From Macrostomum hystrix (lineage: Eukaryota > Platyhelminthes > Macrostomidae), in assembly GCA_950097015.1 (NCBI GenBank), contig CATNEN010000039.1:8386501-8450500 (forward strand): a stretch of DNA of 64,000 nt. The letters run 5' to 3'. The number at the start of each line of letters is the position of its first letter. The first letter of the stretch is position 1. The position numbers were made by a program, and so were the translations under genes. Positions 8,506 through 20,663 of this stretch are shown here, one piece after another. The notes beneath the pieces are model-generated. The model did no database searches. It was not told where the DNA came from and saw only the letters and a list, made by a program, of their open reading frames with translations.

Positions 8506-11500
8506 TCAAGCCCTATAGATATAGACACTCATATCTGCCTCGTCTCGTCTCAGATAGTCGTTCTGGATCATCCAGTCAATTTGCTCCTTGATCATCTTCC
8601 TGCTGGGCACAAACTGTCTGGCTAGCAGGCGAATCAGCTCGCTGCAGAGCTCCGCATTGTGCATGCGCTTGCGGGACTTCATGATTGTCACGATGGCCTC
8701 CTATTGGTTGGGCAGATTTCAGTGAATTTTAAGGCATGGAAATTAATACCTGTGGGTGATGATCTACCGCTAAACGAGAATTGTGGTTGGTATGATAAAA
8801 GAGAGTCGTGATTGGCTGCGATAAAAGAGGACTGTGATTGGCTATGATAAAATAGAGTCGTGATTGGCTGTGATAAAATAGAGTCGTGATTGCCTGTGAT
8901 AAAATAGAGTCGTGATTGGCTGTGATAAAAGAGGGCGGTGATTGACTGTGATAAAAGAGAGCCGTGATTGGCTGCGATAAAAGAGGACTGTGATTGGCTG
9001 TGATAAAATAGAGTCGTGATTGGCTGTGAAAAAAGAGGGCGGTGATTGACTGTGATAAAAGAGAGCCGTGATTGGCTGCGATAAAAGAGGACTGTGATTG
9101 GCTGTGATAAAAGAGGACTGTGATTGGCTGTGATAAAAGAGGGCTGTGATTGGCTGTGATAAAAGAGAGTCGTGATTGGCTGCGATAAAAGAGGGCTGTG
9201 ATTGGCTGTGATAATAGAGAGTCGTGATTGGCTGTAATAAAAGAGAGTCGTGATTGGCTGTGATAAAAGAGGGCGGTGATTGACTGTGATAAAAGAGAGC
9301 CGTGATTGGCTGCGATAAAAGAGGACTGTGATTGGCTGCGATAAAAGAGGGCTGTGATTGGCTGTGATAATAGAGAGTCGTGATTGGCTGTAATAAAAGA
9401 GAGTCTGATTGGCTGCGATAAAAGAGGACTGAGATTGGCTGGGATAAAATAGAGTCGTGATTGGCTGCGATAAAAGAGGACTGTGATTGGCTGTGATAAA
9501 AGAGGACTGTGATTGGCTGTGATAAAAGAGGGCTGTGATTGGCTGGGATAAAATAGGGTCATAATTTTGCCGAAAGACACTAGTGATTAGATATAACAAA
9601 TTAAAGGAAAATGGCCTTCTGTTTACTGCTGAGCATTAAAACCCATACCTGCACACGGAGCACACGCAGGTGAACAATTTCTTCGTTTTCTTCTTCGCGT
9701 ACTTTCTCAGTCTGCAGCTGCAGCCGGCCAATCAGATTGAGCTTGCCGCGCTTCTGCACCTTCTTGTTTTTGCTGCGTTATTGAAAAGCAAAAGCTATTT
9801 AGCATGCAATTGATTGCAACAAGTGTCTGATGCATGATCTCTGGCTCTAGACAGATCGATAAAACTGATAGCTAAGCCAGTTGTGAACAAGGGGGTTTGT
9901 TAGGAGAGAAGGCTCGGGGGCTTGTCGTGCAATTTACGCCCTTGAGGGCCAACCTCCAAGGCACAGTGAAGTGCACACTGTCTAACAATGAGAAAGTCAG
10001 CGCAGATGTACCTGTGTGTGCGTGCGTGTGTGCTCAGGAGTCAGCGAAATTGGCTGCATGGCCTCCTCGCTGGCTGCAGGTCTAGTGTCACCAAATGATG
10101 TGCCATTTTAAGTAATTACTATTGTTATAAAAAACCTGGTACCCATTTTACTGCTTGATTGGTAAAGTGTTACGAGTACTGTAATTGGGATTCCATCGGA
10201 CTGCTTAACAGTAGGACTACCAAGCCATTTTGCCGCCCGTTTTTATACCAAGGGGATGGGGGAACTTTTCCAAAACACGGTGGAAATTCCCCCCCCCCTG
10301 ACAATTTTTTTGCTGCACCCGAACGGAACAATGCAAGCAAGCACACGAAACTCAAGAACACGGGCCAACTTTTTGTTGCGCATCTTCTGAAACAAGAAAC
10401 AAGTCGCCAGCTCTTCAGACCGTCGAGATATTCAATGTTTCTGGCCGAAGGTCCGATATTTCCCATAAGCGCTAGTGTATTTCATACACCCCTATACACG
10501 AATTAGCACTGCGCCTCAGTGCGGCCTTGCCAGGCCTTCAAACTTTATCAGAATGCCCCCGAATGTGCTTGCATCATCTCCGACTTCGGCGGTCACCGAC
10601 CTTTATCTAGACGGAGCTGCTGGACCTTCAACAAGTGGCACCAGCCGACTATGGAGTCCCTAAAGCGAATTTCTCTACTTTCGGTGATCAAGCCTCGACA
10701 TTGGGCAACACTCAACTACTTTACATGCTCCTCTAGTCCGTCAACCAATCAGTCACCACCCCGACGCCGTCAGCATCGTCAGCAATGTGCCTCCAGCTGG
10801 CAATGGAGTCCCTGAAGCGAATTTTTCTACTTTCTCTAATAAAGCCTCGATATTGGCCTAAACTCAACTATTACTTGTTTAAGGTCCAGCTGCTCCGTCT
10901 AGATAAAGGTAGGTGACCACCGAAGACGGAGATGGTGCAAGCACATTCGGGTGACATGCTGATCAATTTTGAAGGCCTGGCAAGGCCGCACTGAGGCGCA
11001 GTGCTAATTCGTGTATAGGGGTGTATGAAATACACTAGCTCTTATGGGAAAAATCGGACCTTCAGACCTTCTGAAACATCGAATATCTCGACGGTCTGAA
11101 GAGCTGGCGACTTGTTTCTTGTTTCAGCAGATGCGCAACAAAAAGTTGGCCCGTGTTCCTTGTAGTTCTACTGTTAACGATGCGAATTGTTCTGCTGTGG
11201 GTTGAGATTTTAGCTCTAGACCTCCTAGGTTGTTCAGAGCTTAAAACTACAAGAATGTCAGAAAATTTTCACCGGAATGTAAAAGCAGATTTTTTCAAAG
11301 AAGGAATTGCTGGCCAAAGCAAGCTCACACAATGCAGAAGCTGTTATTGAGCCAAAACACGGTGGCCGAGCTGAAATCTCTGGCAGAAGCCACATCGGGA
11401 GAGTAGCACAGCAGCTGGTGGGCCAGCTTGGGGTAGGCCACCAGCGACCAGAGGGTGCGGCGCAGCTCACCGTCGGGCAGCTCCGTGGCCAATCGGAGGC

Positions 11501-14500
11501 TCTCGAAGCTGATCCGATCATGCCTGCGCGGATTCCAGGCGTACAGCACCGCCATCTGGAAGGTGGTGACGTCGATGTCGTAGCGGCCAACATCGCTATC
11601 GAAGCAGACGGTGCCGTTGGACATGAGGTGATTCCAGTGCAGCCGCCTGCCCAGGTGCTTCTGCTTGTAGAATTCTTCCACCCTGGGCACAAAATCCTCC
11701 AGCTCCCTGGGCAGCGTGACCGCAATCCGCTCCGACGGCCGCAGCCAGGAGCCCATGTTCAGAATCTTGATGCTGACTGTCTCGGCCATGGCCTCCTGGC
11801 TATTGTTGCGCAGTTGCTCCTTGAACTCCAAGTTGAGATCGCCGGACACTTTCACGTCCTGGAACATTCTGGCCAGCTTATTGACATACTCGGCTGGCAT
11901 GCCGCCCTCCCGGAGCCAGTCAACCATGGCCTCCTCCTTCTCGGTGTCGGCTGAACTGTCCAGAATCAGGCGCCGCGTCAGGTGGGCCTTGTGGTACTTC
12001 ATGAACACGTCTTTATTCTGCACGTACTTCAGCACCAGCAGAACATCTTTGAGGCGCTTCTCAACCTGAAATAGATTATGTCAGGACATAAGCCAATGCA
12101 CCAAGATGATGTCAGGAGATGAGCCAATGCACCAAGCTGATGTCAGGACATAAGCAAATGCACCGAGCTGATGTCACGACATAAGCCAATGCACCAAGCT
12201 GATGTCAGGACATCAGTCGGTGCAGCAAGCTGATGTCAGGACATAAGCCAATGCACCAAGCTGATGTCAGGACATAAGCCAATGCACCAAGCTGATGTCA
12301 GGACATCAGTCGGTGCAGCAAGCTGATGTCAGGACATGAGCCAATGCACCAAGCTGATGTCAGGACATGAGCCAATGCAGCAAGCTGATGTCAGGACATC
12401 AGTTTGTGCAGCAAGCTGATGTCAGGACATCAGTCAGTGCAGCAAGCTGATGTCAGGACATGAGCCAATGCACCAAGCTGATGTCAGGACATGAGCCAAT
12501 GCAGCAAGCTGATGTCAGGACATGAGCCAATGCAGCAAGCTGATGTCAGGACATCAGTTTGTGCAGCAAGCTGATGTCAGGACATGAGCCAATGCACCAA
12601 GCTGATGTCAGGACATGAGCCAATGCAGCAAGCTGATGTCAGGACATGAGCCAATGCAGCAAGCTGATGTCAGGACATCAGTTTGTGCAGCAAGCTGATG
12701 TCAGGACATGATTCAGTAAGCTAACTCTACCTCATCAGACGTTAGCCGCTTGCTAAGCGGAGTCTTGCGCAGCAGCATGTCGCAGTAGTTGGCGAGCTGC
12801 TCCGGGCAGCGTGACTCCGGTAAGGTTTTCCCTCCGGCAGCCTTCTTGGTTGGCAGGTCCAGCCGAAAGACAGACGTGTCGTTCACGATGGCTTCGTAGG
12901 CGATGTCGCGGGAAGTTAAAAATCGCGGATCGTTGCCAAACGCCCGATCCACCAAGCTGCTAAACTGCTCAAACAGATCGAGTAGTTTCTCCACGTACTG
13001 CTCTGAGTCTGACAGGATCAGCTGAGCGCTGGCGACCATGTTCTCGAGGCCTTTCTGCCGAATGTGCCGCTCTAGGAACACACGCATCGGCTGTACACCG
13101 TCGGTGACGCGGTCGAGAAGGCTGAACATCAAACGCAGCCGCTCCGTTTGGCCCTCGTTAATCATTGGCTCGCACTCCTGGAGAATGGCCTCTTTAAAGG
13201 CGCTGACCTGAGTTCAGCGGAGCGCAGTGAAGCCACTATTAGCTGCGATTCCAGCTGCGATTCCAGCTGCGATTCTAGCTACGGATCTTGCAGCGATTCT
13301 AGCTACGGATCTTGCAGCGATTCTAGCTACGGATCTTGCAGCGATTCTAGCTACGGATCTTGCTGCGATTCTAGCTGCGATTCTAGATGCGACTTTAGCT
13401 ACGGATCTTGCAGCGATTCTAGCTGCGATTCTAGATGCGACTTTAGCTATGGATCTTGCTGTGATTCTAGCTACGGATCTTGCAGCGATTCTAGCTACGG
13501 ATCTTGCTGCGATTCTAGCTGCGATTCTAGATGCGACTTTAGCTACGGATCTTGCTGCGATTCTAGCTACGGGTCTTGCTGCGATTCTAGCTGCGATTCT
13601 AGATGCGACTTTAGCTACGGATCTTGCTGTGATTCTAGCTACGGATCCTGCTGCGATTCTAGATGTTGTTGCTGTCATCGCAGATGCTACTGCCTTTTAA
13701 TACGACAGGCAGTAGTATATGTGACGAATCAAATGAAGACGCTAAACTTACGAGAACTTCCACGCATCTTGCCACCAGCTTAGCAACAGAGCTGCAGCCA
13801 GGCTTGGTTTCCAAATAGCGCTTGGCCCGCTCCTCTTCTTCTTTCAGCTTCTTGTCCGCGTACTCCATGTACTCTTGAACACCCCGCTCGCTCAGGTGCT
13901 GATTAGCCTGGGCCCGGTAGAAAGTCTCCGTGCTATCCAGGTAGGAGCGCTCGAAATTCTCCTCATAGATTCGAAGTCGCTCATCTGAGGTTGGACTGAG
14001 ATTTACGTAGCTCTCGCGAACACCAATCACAAGGCTGGCATCGATCAGCTCGCCGCGGCGCTCCTGCTCCACTAGCTTCATGGCCGAGGCCTGGCGTGCC
14101 GGTTTCAAGGAGACGGGTTTGAGTGGCATGGAGTCTTCAGATGCAGTCTTAGGTGATTCAGTGTGCTCATTAGCTACCCTCAGGTGATTCAGTATGCTTA
14201 TTAGCTACCCTCAGGTGATTCAGTGTGCTCATTAGCTACCCTCAGGTGATTCAGTATGCTTATTAGCTACCCTCAGGTGATTCAGTGTGCTCATTAACTA
14301 CCCTCAGGTGATTCAGTGTGCTCATTAGCTACCCTCAGGTGATTCAGTATGCTTATTAGCTACCCTCAGGTGATTCAGTGTGCTCATTAGCTACCCTCAG
14401 GTGATTCAGTGTGCTTATTAGCTACCCTCAGGTGATTCAGTGTGCTCATTAGCTACCCTCAGGTGATTCAGTGTGCTCATTAGCTACCCTCAGGTGATTC

Positions 14501-15239
14501 AGTATGCTTATTAGCTACCCTCAGGTGATTCAGTGTGCTCATTAGCTACCCTCAGGTGATTCAGTATGCTTATTAGCTACCCTCAGGTGATTCAGTGTGC
14601 TTATTAGCTACCCTCAGGTGATTCAGTGTGCTTATTAGCTACTCTCAGGTGATTCAGTGTGCTTATTAGCTACTCTCAGGTGATTCAGTGTGCTTATTAG
14701 CTACCCTCAGGTGATTCAGTGTGTTTCTGCTAACCTCAGGTAAAAATCGAGGCTAAAAGTAGAACCTGTTATATATATTAGTCACCAACCTGAAGTCTAT
14801 GCTTTATATCCATAAAGATATTTTGATTCCAAGCTTTCAGCATAATTTTCGTCACATATCGACTCTCTTTAGACGCCTTCTTAGAAGTGGAGGTGTGTTG
14901 CTTGACGCCCAGTGTACTCTCCACCTGGCTGAAAGGCTTGGGCAGATATTCGCACAGGGTGAAGAACTTCTTCCATTCGACAATGTAAGCTTTGAGGAGG
15001 GCGCTGTCCTCCTGGTGCTGCATAACGCGCCTCTCCGCATTCTTCACATAGCCAGTGATGACCTCGTCAAGGGCTGCAATGAGTTTCTGAGGCCCACTCT
15101 CGTCCCAGACGCTGATGTTATGCACAGCAGCAAATAGGTCGTGCCATTCAGCTTTGCTGACATTCTGCTGGTATAACAGCTTCTGCAGTGTCACATGCAC
15201 AGCTGGCCACTTGCTTTCAAATGTGTCCGTTTTCTGCAT
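8506..15239 (-). CDS. CUL5: Cullin-5
   Basis: This is the scaffold of CRL5 ubiquitin ligases; it binds elongin B/C-SOCS-box receptors at its N-terminus and an RBX-type RING protein at its C-terminus. Six exons join in phase: 15239-14790, 14090-13752, 13207-12731, 12065-11329, 9772-9649 and 8700-8506. They give 773 residues (human 780). Landmarks are DSALLKAYIVEWKKFFT, SLVIGVRESYVNL, YLDSTETFYRAQA, DPRFLTSRDIAYEAIVND, CPEQLANYCDMLLRKTPLSK, YVQNKDVFMKYHKAHLTRRL and KRGKLNLIGRLQL. These match CUL5 rather than CUL1-4. The neddylation lysine is K717 in IVTIMKSRK, and the winged-helix end is YLRRDEADMSVYIYRA. Introns 1, 2, 3 and 5 each consist almost wholly of a different minisatellite; intron 4 holds a SINE and a fold-back element. 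No frameshift or missing key residue is seen. Confidence 0.96.
8780..9560. repeat. 26-bp minisatellite in CUL5 intron 5
   Basis: About 30 copies of a 26-bp unit built on GTGATTGGCTGTGATAAAAG plus AGGGCT/AGGACT/AGAGTC variants. Each unit contains GATTGGCT, a CCAAT-box complement, but nothing indicates promoter function. Confidence 0.95.
9895..10115 (+). mobile_element. SINE, family 1, 5'-truncated, in CUL5 intron 4
   Basis: The body starts at GAGAGAAGGCTCGGGGGCTT, continues through GTGCAATTTACGCCCTTGAG and CAGGAGTCAGCGAAATTGGC, and ends at ACCAAATGATGTGCCATT. The tRNA-like head is missing. Confidence 0.7.
10195..11185. mobile_element. Fold-back element (family 4) in CUL5 intron 4
   Basis: The arms 10195-10690 and 10870-11185 are inverted copies. 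AACAGTAGGACTAC at the left end mirrors GTAGTTCTACTGTT at the right, and both arms carry GCACTGCGCCTCAGTGCGGC and CTTTATCTAGACGGAGCTG or their complements. Single-arm relatives lie at about 15.5-16.2 kb and 49.7-50.2 kb. No transposase is seen, so it is probably a non-autonomous fold-back transposon. Confidence 0.65.
12085..12715. repeat. 31-bp minisatellite in CUL5 intron 3
   Basis: About 20 copies of a 31-bp unit, GCTGATGTCAGGACATGAGC then CAATGCACCAA, with CAGTTTGTGCA and CAGTCGGTGCA variants interspersed. They fill the intron from near the acceptor to the donor. Confidence 0.95.
13245..13665. repeat. 12-bp-register minisatellite in CUL5 intron 2
   Basis: GCGATTCTAGCT and ACGGATCTTGCA blocks alternate in 12-, 24- and 48-bp higher-order patterns. 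As 12 is a multiple of 3, several frames stay open on both strands without being genes. Confidence 0.93.
14145..14735. repeat. 31-bp minisatellite in CUL5 intron 1
   Basis: About 19 copies of a 31-bp unit, GTGATTCAGTGTGCTCATTA then GCTACCCTCAG. The period equals that in intron 3, but the sequences are unrelated. Confidence 0.95.
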
Positions 15240-15534
15240 TGTTTGCTTTTTTATTGTAGCTTAGTAATAATTGTAAACTGATAATTAGTAACTGCTTTAG
15301 CTAGTCGAGAACTGAAAATCAGAAGTATTTTGTTAGAGAAAAAAGAAAAATCAAAGCTTAAAAATATTCTGTTGGATTACGTATAAACTTCATATTTTAC
15401 CACAATACCTACTTATAGCCTAGAGTTGGATTTTCTAAGCTTAGGATTGAATTTGCATTTGAGATAATATTTTTTACATTTTTAATACTTAAATGTTTTA
15501 ATAACCTTTACTATGTGTCTAATTATAAAAACCT

Positions 15535-16215
15535 AATATTTAGGATTGATCATACATGCGCAACACCCGGCCGAGCCGGCCGAACCGGCCGGGTGAAACG
15601 AGGGCCAAGCAAGGTAAGTCGCAAAAACCAATCGACCAAGCGCAAAAAAATCAAAGGGGGGACCAAGGGACAAAAAAGGAAGGCGTGAAGAAAAGGAAAA
15701 AGGGGAGAGAAAAAGAGAGCAAATGAGAGCAAACTAAGTCGTAAATAGAGCAATGAAACGAACTAAGTCGCAAATGAGAGCAAAAACTAAGTCGCAAGGC
15801 CGGCTAAGATTTGGGTGGTTGCGCATGTATGGGATTGATCAGTGAAATTAGAGAAATTAGCACCAGTGTCCATAGTGGCCAATTTCCACCTGTTGTAGCC
15901 CTTGAAAGTCTAGCAAATCCTTCTAGATAAAGGTAGGTGACCACCAAATATGGAGATGATGCAGGCACATTTGGCACTGATGCATGGATTACTAAGGCTA
16001 TTTCAAGCATAGGGGTGTATGAAAAACACTAGTTCTTATGGGAAAAATCTGACCTTTTAAAAGAACCATCAAATATCTTGATAGTCAGAAAAGCTAGTGA
16101 CTTGAAGTATGTTTCAGAAGATGGGCAACAAAAATTTGGTCCATGCTTGTGAGTTTTGAGTGCTTGAGTTGCTCCATTTGGGTGTAGCACAAAACATTGT
16201 CAGCCCATAGAATTC
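15535..16215 (-). mobile_element. Family-4 element, single arm, split by a MITE
   Basis: It matches the fold-back arms at 10.2-11.2 kb: TCTAGATAAAGGTAGGTGAC, GATGCAGGCACATTTGGC and ATAGGGGTGTATGAAAAACA occur in the same order. It is interrupted by the MITE at 15551-15831. Confidence 0.6.
15551..15831. mobile_element. 281-bp MITE with 8-bp target duplication
   Basis: The ends are CATACATGCGCAAC and its exact inverse, GTTGCGCATGTATG. GGATTGAT flanks both sides (15543-15550 and 15832-15839). Removing the MITE and one octamer restores the family-4 sequence seen elsewhere (GGATTGATCAGTGAAAT), which confirms the insertion. An 8-bp duplication suggests mobilisation by a hAT or P transposase. No coding sequence is seen. 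Confidence 0.82.
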
Positions 16216-16976
16216 CCTTGGTAGTTCTATATTTAGGAATTTAAGCACTCTATATTTGTTGGTCTTTCTGACTTATTCTTTAGGGCTATGATAAAAGCAA
16301 GCTGGGTCAATAAGTTTTAAGTTGTAAAACTAGTAATATATAAGTGGCAACACATTGCAAAATTTCTAAATACATATTAATAGGGGCTTTTAATATCAGT
16401 ACGAGTAAAGCTTGGAGCAATAGACCTGATGGAATAAATAAAGATAGTAGGTACAACTCCAAAAAAGCCGTAGGTAGCTGTAATTAGCAATATAAACAAC
16501 ACGGACTATAACTAAGATATCTATTTGAAAAATAACTAATTTAATATTGTTTTCACTTCTTATTTTCATTCAATATACACAACTTTTGCAACATATTTTA
16601 ACATATTTTATGTCATGGTTTATTCATTTATGCAACATACATAGGTAATTGTAGCTCATATGTAAATGTTATCAGAAACTATTTCTCAAGTTTTTGGATA
16701 GAAAATTTTGGAAGCAAAAATGCTATGCCAAGGTTGACTGCCAAGTGCCAAGTATAGTTGGAGTCTTTAAACATCATAGTTGCTCTTTGGCTTCTTTGAC
16801 TTTACTCTGTGAGTTTATTGATTAAATTAAAACTAGATACCAATTAGTTAAAATTTAAATTAAATACATTAAATCTATTAATCTGTGAGATGTACATTAC
16901 ACTGAAATGTGCATCAAATTGCCACATTTAAATGTTTGAGAAACATGTAAGAAAAAAACTATGTGATATATTAATA

Positions 16977-17607
16977 TTCCGGGTGTCCGGAAAGTCATGA
17001 GAAAACTACAAAAGGTTAATTATAAAAATGCACAGAACAGTGAAACTTTACTAATCAGTAATGTAATTTCCCCTGAAGTCAATCACAGCTTGGCAGTGCT
17101 TCACGAGCCGTAGAACCTCGTGTTTCAAGCAGTTTGCATCCAGACCCCTCGTCCACTGCAACGCGGCCTCACGGACCTCATCGTGGCTGCTGAACTCCCG
17201 CAGTGGGTACGACTCGTCATGGAACCTTGTGTACCATCGGTACACTGACGACAGACCAGGCGCCACATCTCCATGCACTTTCAGCAGTTCTCCATGGCAA
17301 TCAGGAGCAGATATACCAAGCTTATACCTGGTATAAGCATAAGCTTGAAACTCGTCTACATCTCAAAGCAGCAGCAAGGATCAATGAAGAAAAAAGTAAC
17401 GATAGATGCTTGCTTTGCCTCTGCGTTGCAGTGGCCTAGACTTCTAAGTTATAACCATCAGCCTTACCCCCAAATTTGAAGCTAGAATCTAGCTCTTTCA
17501 GCTATAGACATATATTAAGTCAAGTGTTAGAATGGTACAGTATCTTGTCAATAGCTTGTGTCTAAGTAGTTAGAATAACATATTCTCATGACTTTCCGGA
17601 CACCCAA
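16977..17607 (-). mobile_element. Decayed mariner-type transposon
   Basis: The termini GGGTGTCCGGAAAGTCATGA and TCATGACTTTCCGGACACCC are inverted and nearly perfect. TA dinucleotides flank both sides. At about 0.6 kb it is half the length of a full mariner element. Confidence 0.7.
17051..17278 (-). pseudogene. C-terminal remnant of a mariner-type transposase
   Basis: The frame ends EVREAALQWTRGLDANCL...VLRLVKHCQAVIDFRGNYITD. This resembles the end of mariner transposases, which pair an EW-like segment with a final LxxxWxKCIxxxGxYxE motif. The catalytic D,D34D region is absent. It lies inside the inverted repeats at 16977-17607. Confidence 0.5.
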
Positions 17608-19954
17608 TATCTATATTTAGTACTTTTTATTTATTACTTTGTTTGCTATCCAATTTATTCATACAGTGAAGTCAAAGAAGCCAAACAGCAACAAAGATGA
17701 AGTTGAGAAATAGTTTCTGATGATATACACTTGAGCTAAAAGCCTAAAATTACCTATGTTTCATAACATGACAAAAGCACAATAGATAATATATTTAAAA
17801 TACATACAAAATCATATACATAGGCCAGCAAGTACAAAAAGGCCAAATTATAATAATAAGATTATTATAATAAGATTGTACAACTTATAATAATAATATT
17901 TATTTTTACACATTTTAGTTACATAAAATAAATCAAATTATTGCAGATGTGTTCATCACATTTTTTCATCAAGCCTGTCACACTTTGGGGATCACATCAG
18001 AATTTTTCACATTTATTGTTTTTTATTTGTTTCTTTCATGCCCATTTTTTACTTAATACTAGTCACCCATCTTGGTAAAACTAAGGGGGCACGTCACACA
18101 TTTGAGACCAGCCCTGTCAAGCATCTGCACAGTTTTGGCAGATAATCTAATAAGGCTATAAAGTTGTACATAGCATAGAGTTTAAAATGAGCTGTCTAAT
18201 GTGAGCAAGAAAAATAAATAGGCCTACATAGGCCTAATTTTAAACATGTAATCTGCCCTTACAAAAACTGGTATTTACTTAAGAGACAAAGCTTTTTCTT
18301 AAAAATTAATTTATCAATAAATAATGAAACTGATGTGTATCAATGTGATACAATATTTTTATTTTATGAATTATCCTTATAGATCTTACCAAAGCCTAGC
18401 CCCTAGTTACAGAGTTTAAATGCTGAAGTTTAAATTTTGAAATACATAGGCCTATGATCAAATCTACTAAAAAGAATATGTGCCAACTTTGTGTGTCAAA
18501 GTTTTATGTCAGAGACCTAATAAAAAACTAGACTAAGCTTCAGTAGAGTATTTCACGACTCAACAGCAAGCCAATGATATGATAATGAATAGCTATAATG
18601 GTTACATAACATAACTTTGGGTCTTTAGTCTGACGAGTTGCAAGATTTTATGAGTAGGGGCCTAGAATTTAGATTTTGAAGTTTTTATTAGAAGGCAGAC
18701 CAGAATTTTTGTAATAATAATTAATTTGTGAAGCTTAGCATATTTTTATCGATTTTGACAGGCCCTTCACTATTTCTTGACTTTTTTTATTGTCTTGACA
18801 AGACACAGTGACACACGATAAGATTAAGGTTTTCTAAGAAAAAGTTCAAAATGATTTTTTGTATTTCAATAAAAATTCGTAGTTTGACGACTTTTTGACG
18901 AAAACCTAACTATTAAAAAGCTGTACGGATAACAGATTTCATATTCTTTAGAGAAAAAATTCTTTCCACACGACAGATTATACGGCAGCTTTTCAAGCTG
19001 TCTATAAAGTACATGTATTTGGTAACTGTCACTCACCAAACCAACAAGCAGATGAGAAAACAATCCAATTGTTATAAATTCGAAGCCAAAGCTTTTATTT
19101 TAGCATAAAAATGTGACTGTGTGATATTTAAGTGTCTGTGTGAAATTATCATGGTTAAATAAAATAATATGGATGCAACAGTAGAATTTTATGCTGAAAT
19201 TATAATATATATTTCTAATTTGCAATGATGCTGGCTTATATTACCACAAGTCGCACATTTACACCTTGCACTTTAATGATTTAATGTGAATTTTCATCAT
19301 AGAAAGATATTTTCTATCTGTTTAATTGTACACTAACAGCTTCTAACGTCTAAGGGATAATAAATTGAGTTTTTATTTCTCGTTTATTACAAATTTATAC
19401 AGGCTCTATGTGTATTTAAAAATATTTTAATCAGATTTTCAAGCTTTGGTGGATATTAATGCCCTATTTTGCTCTCATCTGCTTTTCGCAGACCAAAAGC
19501 AGCTGCAGTAAGAGTCCGCAGATGCATCTGTTTACAATACAGCTAGCTGGCTCCACTTGCAATACCCCACCAAAACCGGAGATGATATATTTGCATGGCT
19601 CACTCTACTGCCAGCAAATGATACAGCCACTTATTGGTTTTCACGTTCTGGGAGACAGCTGCTAGACTGCTGCTGTTGGTGCTCTTGCCGGGGTGAGAAG
19701 GCTGGGTTGAGCATTTCACCAGGCTCACGCACGCGACAAACTATTAGGTCCCATTGGGTTCTGCTGGGTACATTGTCCTTTAACTGAGCCATCAGCTGCA
19801 CAGCAATATATGCGTGCTTGCCGGTTTAGCGATTTCAGAGAGGAGTACAGCCGGTTCCGTCATCTGAATTTTTCATTTTCTCATTGTTTTGGATTAATTA
19901 ATTTCAAATTCTCAATGCTTTAATTGAGATCATATTTATTACCGCTTGCAGTGT

Positions 19955-20290
19955 ACACCTGCCTGATTGGGTCGGATGTGCAATAGCACAGCCACAGCTA
20001 TTCCACGGCGCATAAATATAAGTTACTTTTTGTGAAATTGATTTACTCTAACTTGGGCAGGCCGTCTCGCGGACGAAATCGAAGTTACTAATCGGGTACA
20101 CGAGCACCCCCCTCCCCGCCGGTGAAATTGAAGTTACTAAGTAGTTTGAAATAAAAGTTGAAAACCAATAAAGCAATACAGAAGTGTCTTGCTAAGGGGC
20201 AAAGTTTTCTCCAGTGGAGTCGGGAATCGAACCCCCGACCTTCAAGTTCGTGAGTCCAATGCTCTTACTAGTAGGCTACAACCCCTATTG
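19955..20290 (-). mobile_element. tRNA-derived SINE, family 2
   Basis: On the minus strand the head GGGGTTGTAGCCTACTAGTA, with A-box and canonical B-box GGTTCGATTCC, is followed by a diverged body ending near GCAATAGCACAGCCACAGCT. Other copies are at 25.2, 36.0 and 60.1 kb, all on the minus strand. Confidence 0.65.
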
Positions 20291-20663
20291 TGCATAAACT
20301 GAGTGCACGGTGCAACGTACAGGGTACATTGTGGCTGACTCTAGCGCACTAGATGCAATTTGAAGCTATGCCTACATGGGAAAATGTTTTATTGCTCATC
20401 TGGCAGGCGCCGTGAGTACAAAAAAGCTGGGCAAACCAGACAGATCTGGATGCCATGCGATTCCGCCTGTTCCTATTAATCATTTCCACCTCATGCGCCA
20501 GCCAATCAAGCTTTAGCGGAGTCTGAACTCAATTCCATAAACCCGCATACATAAACGAACAGAGAATGTCTAAACAGCTTAAACTGCCAGCAATTTCCAT
20601 TTAGATTGGTATATTCTTATAAAACTTCACATATTAGTTTTATACTTCACAGAACCCAGTGAC

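Larger units (their letters stand above)
16605..17780. repeat. Imperfect inverted repeat enclosing a mariner remnant
   Basis: The left arm (about 16605-16815) carries CATAGGTAATTGTAGCTCA, CAGAAACTATTTCTCAAG and TTGGCTTCTTTGACTTTACT. The right arm (about 17660-17780) carries their complements in reverse order. The arms have diverged and probably represent an old palindromic element into which the mariner-type element inserted. Confidence 0.5.
15240..20663. other. 5.4-kb AT-rich spacer
   Basis: Upstream of CUL5, 15240-15542 is AT-rich with nothing visible. Nested mobile elements follow to about 17.8 kb. From 17.8 to 19.95 kb I see only AT-rich sequence without coding signal, then a family-2 SINE and the promoter side of the orphan gene at 20664. 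Confidence 0.6.

Noticed and set aside
8688-9599. 303- and 283-codon open frames rich in SQPITxLFY repeats
   Set aside because: They are the 26-bp array of CUL5 intron 5 read through. Several frames are open at once, and the stretch lies between two confirmed exons.
13148-13783. CDSS/YGSC-repeat and AAILATDLAA-repeat proteins on both strands
   Set aside because: The 12-bp-register array in CUL5 intron 2 keeps frames open by arithmetic only.
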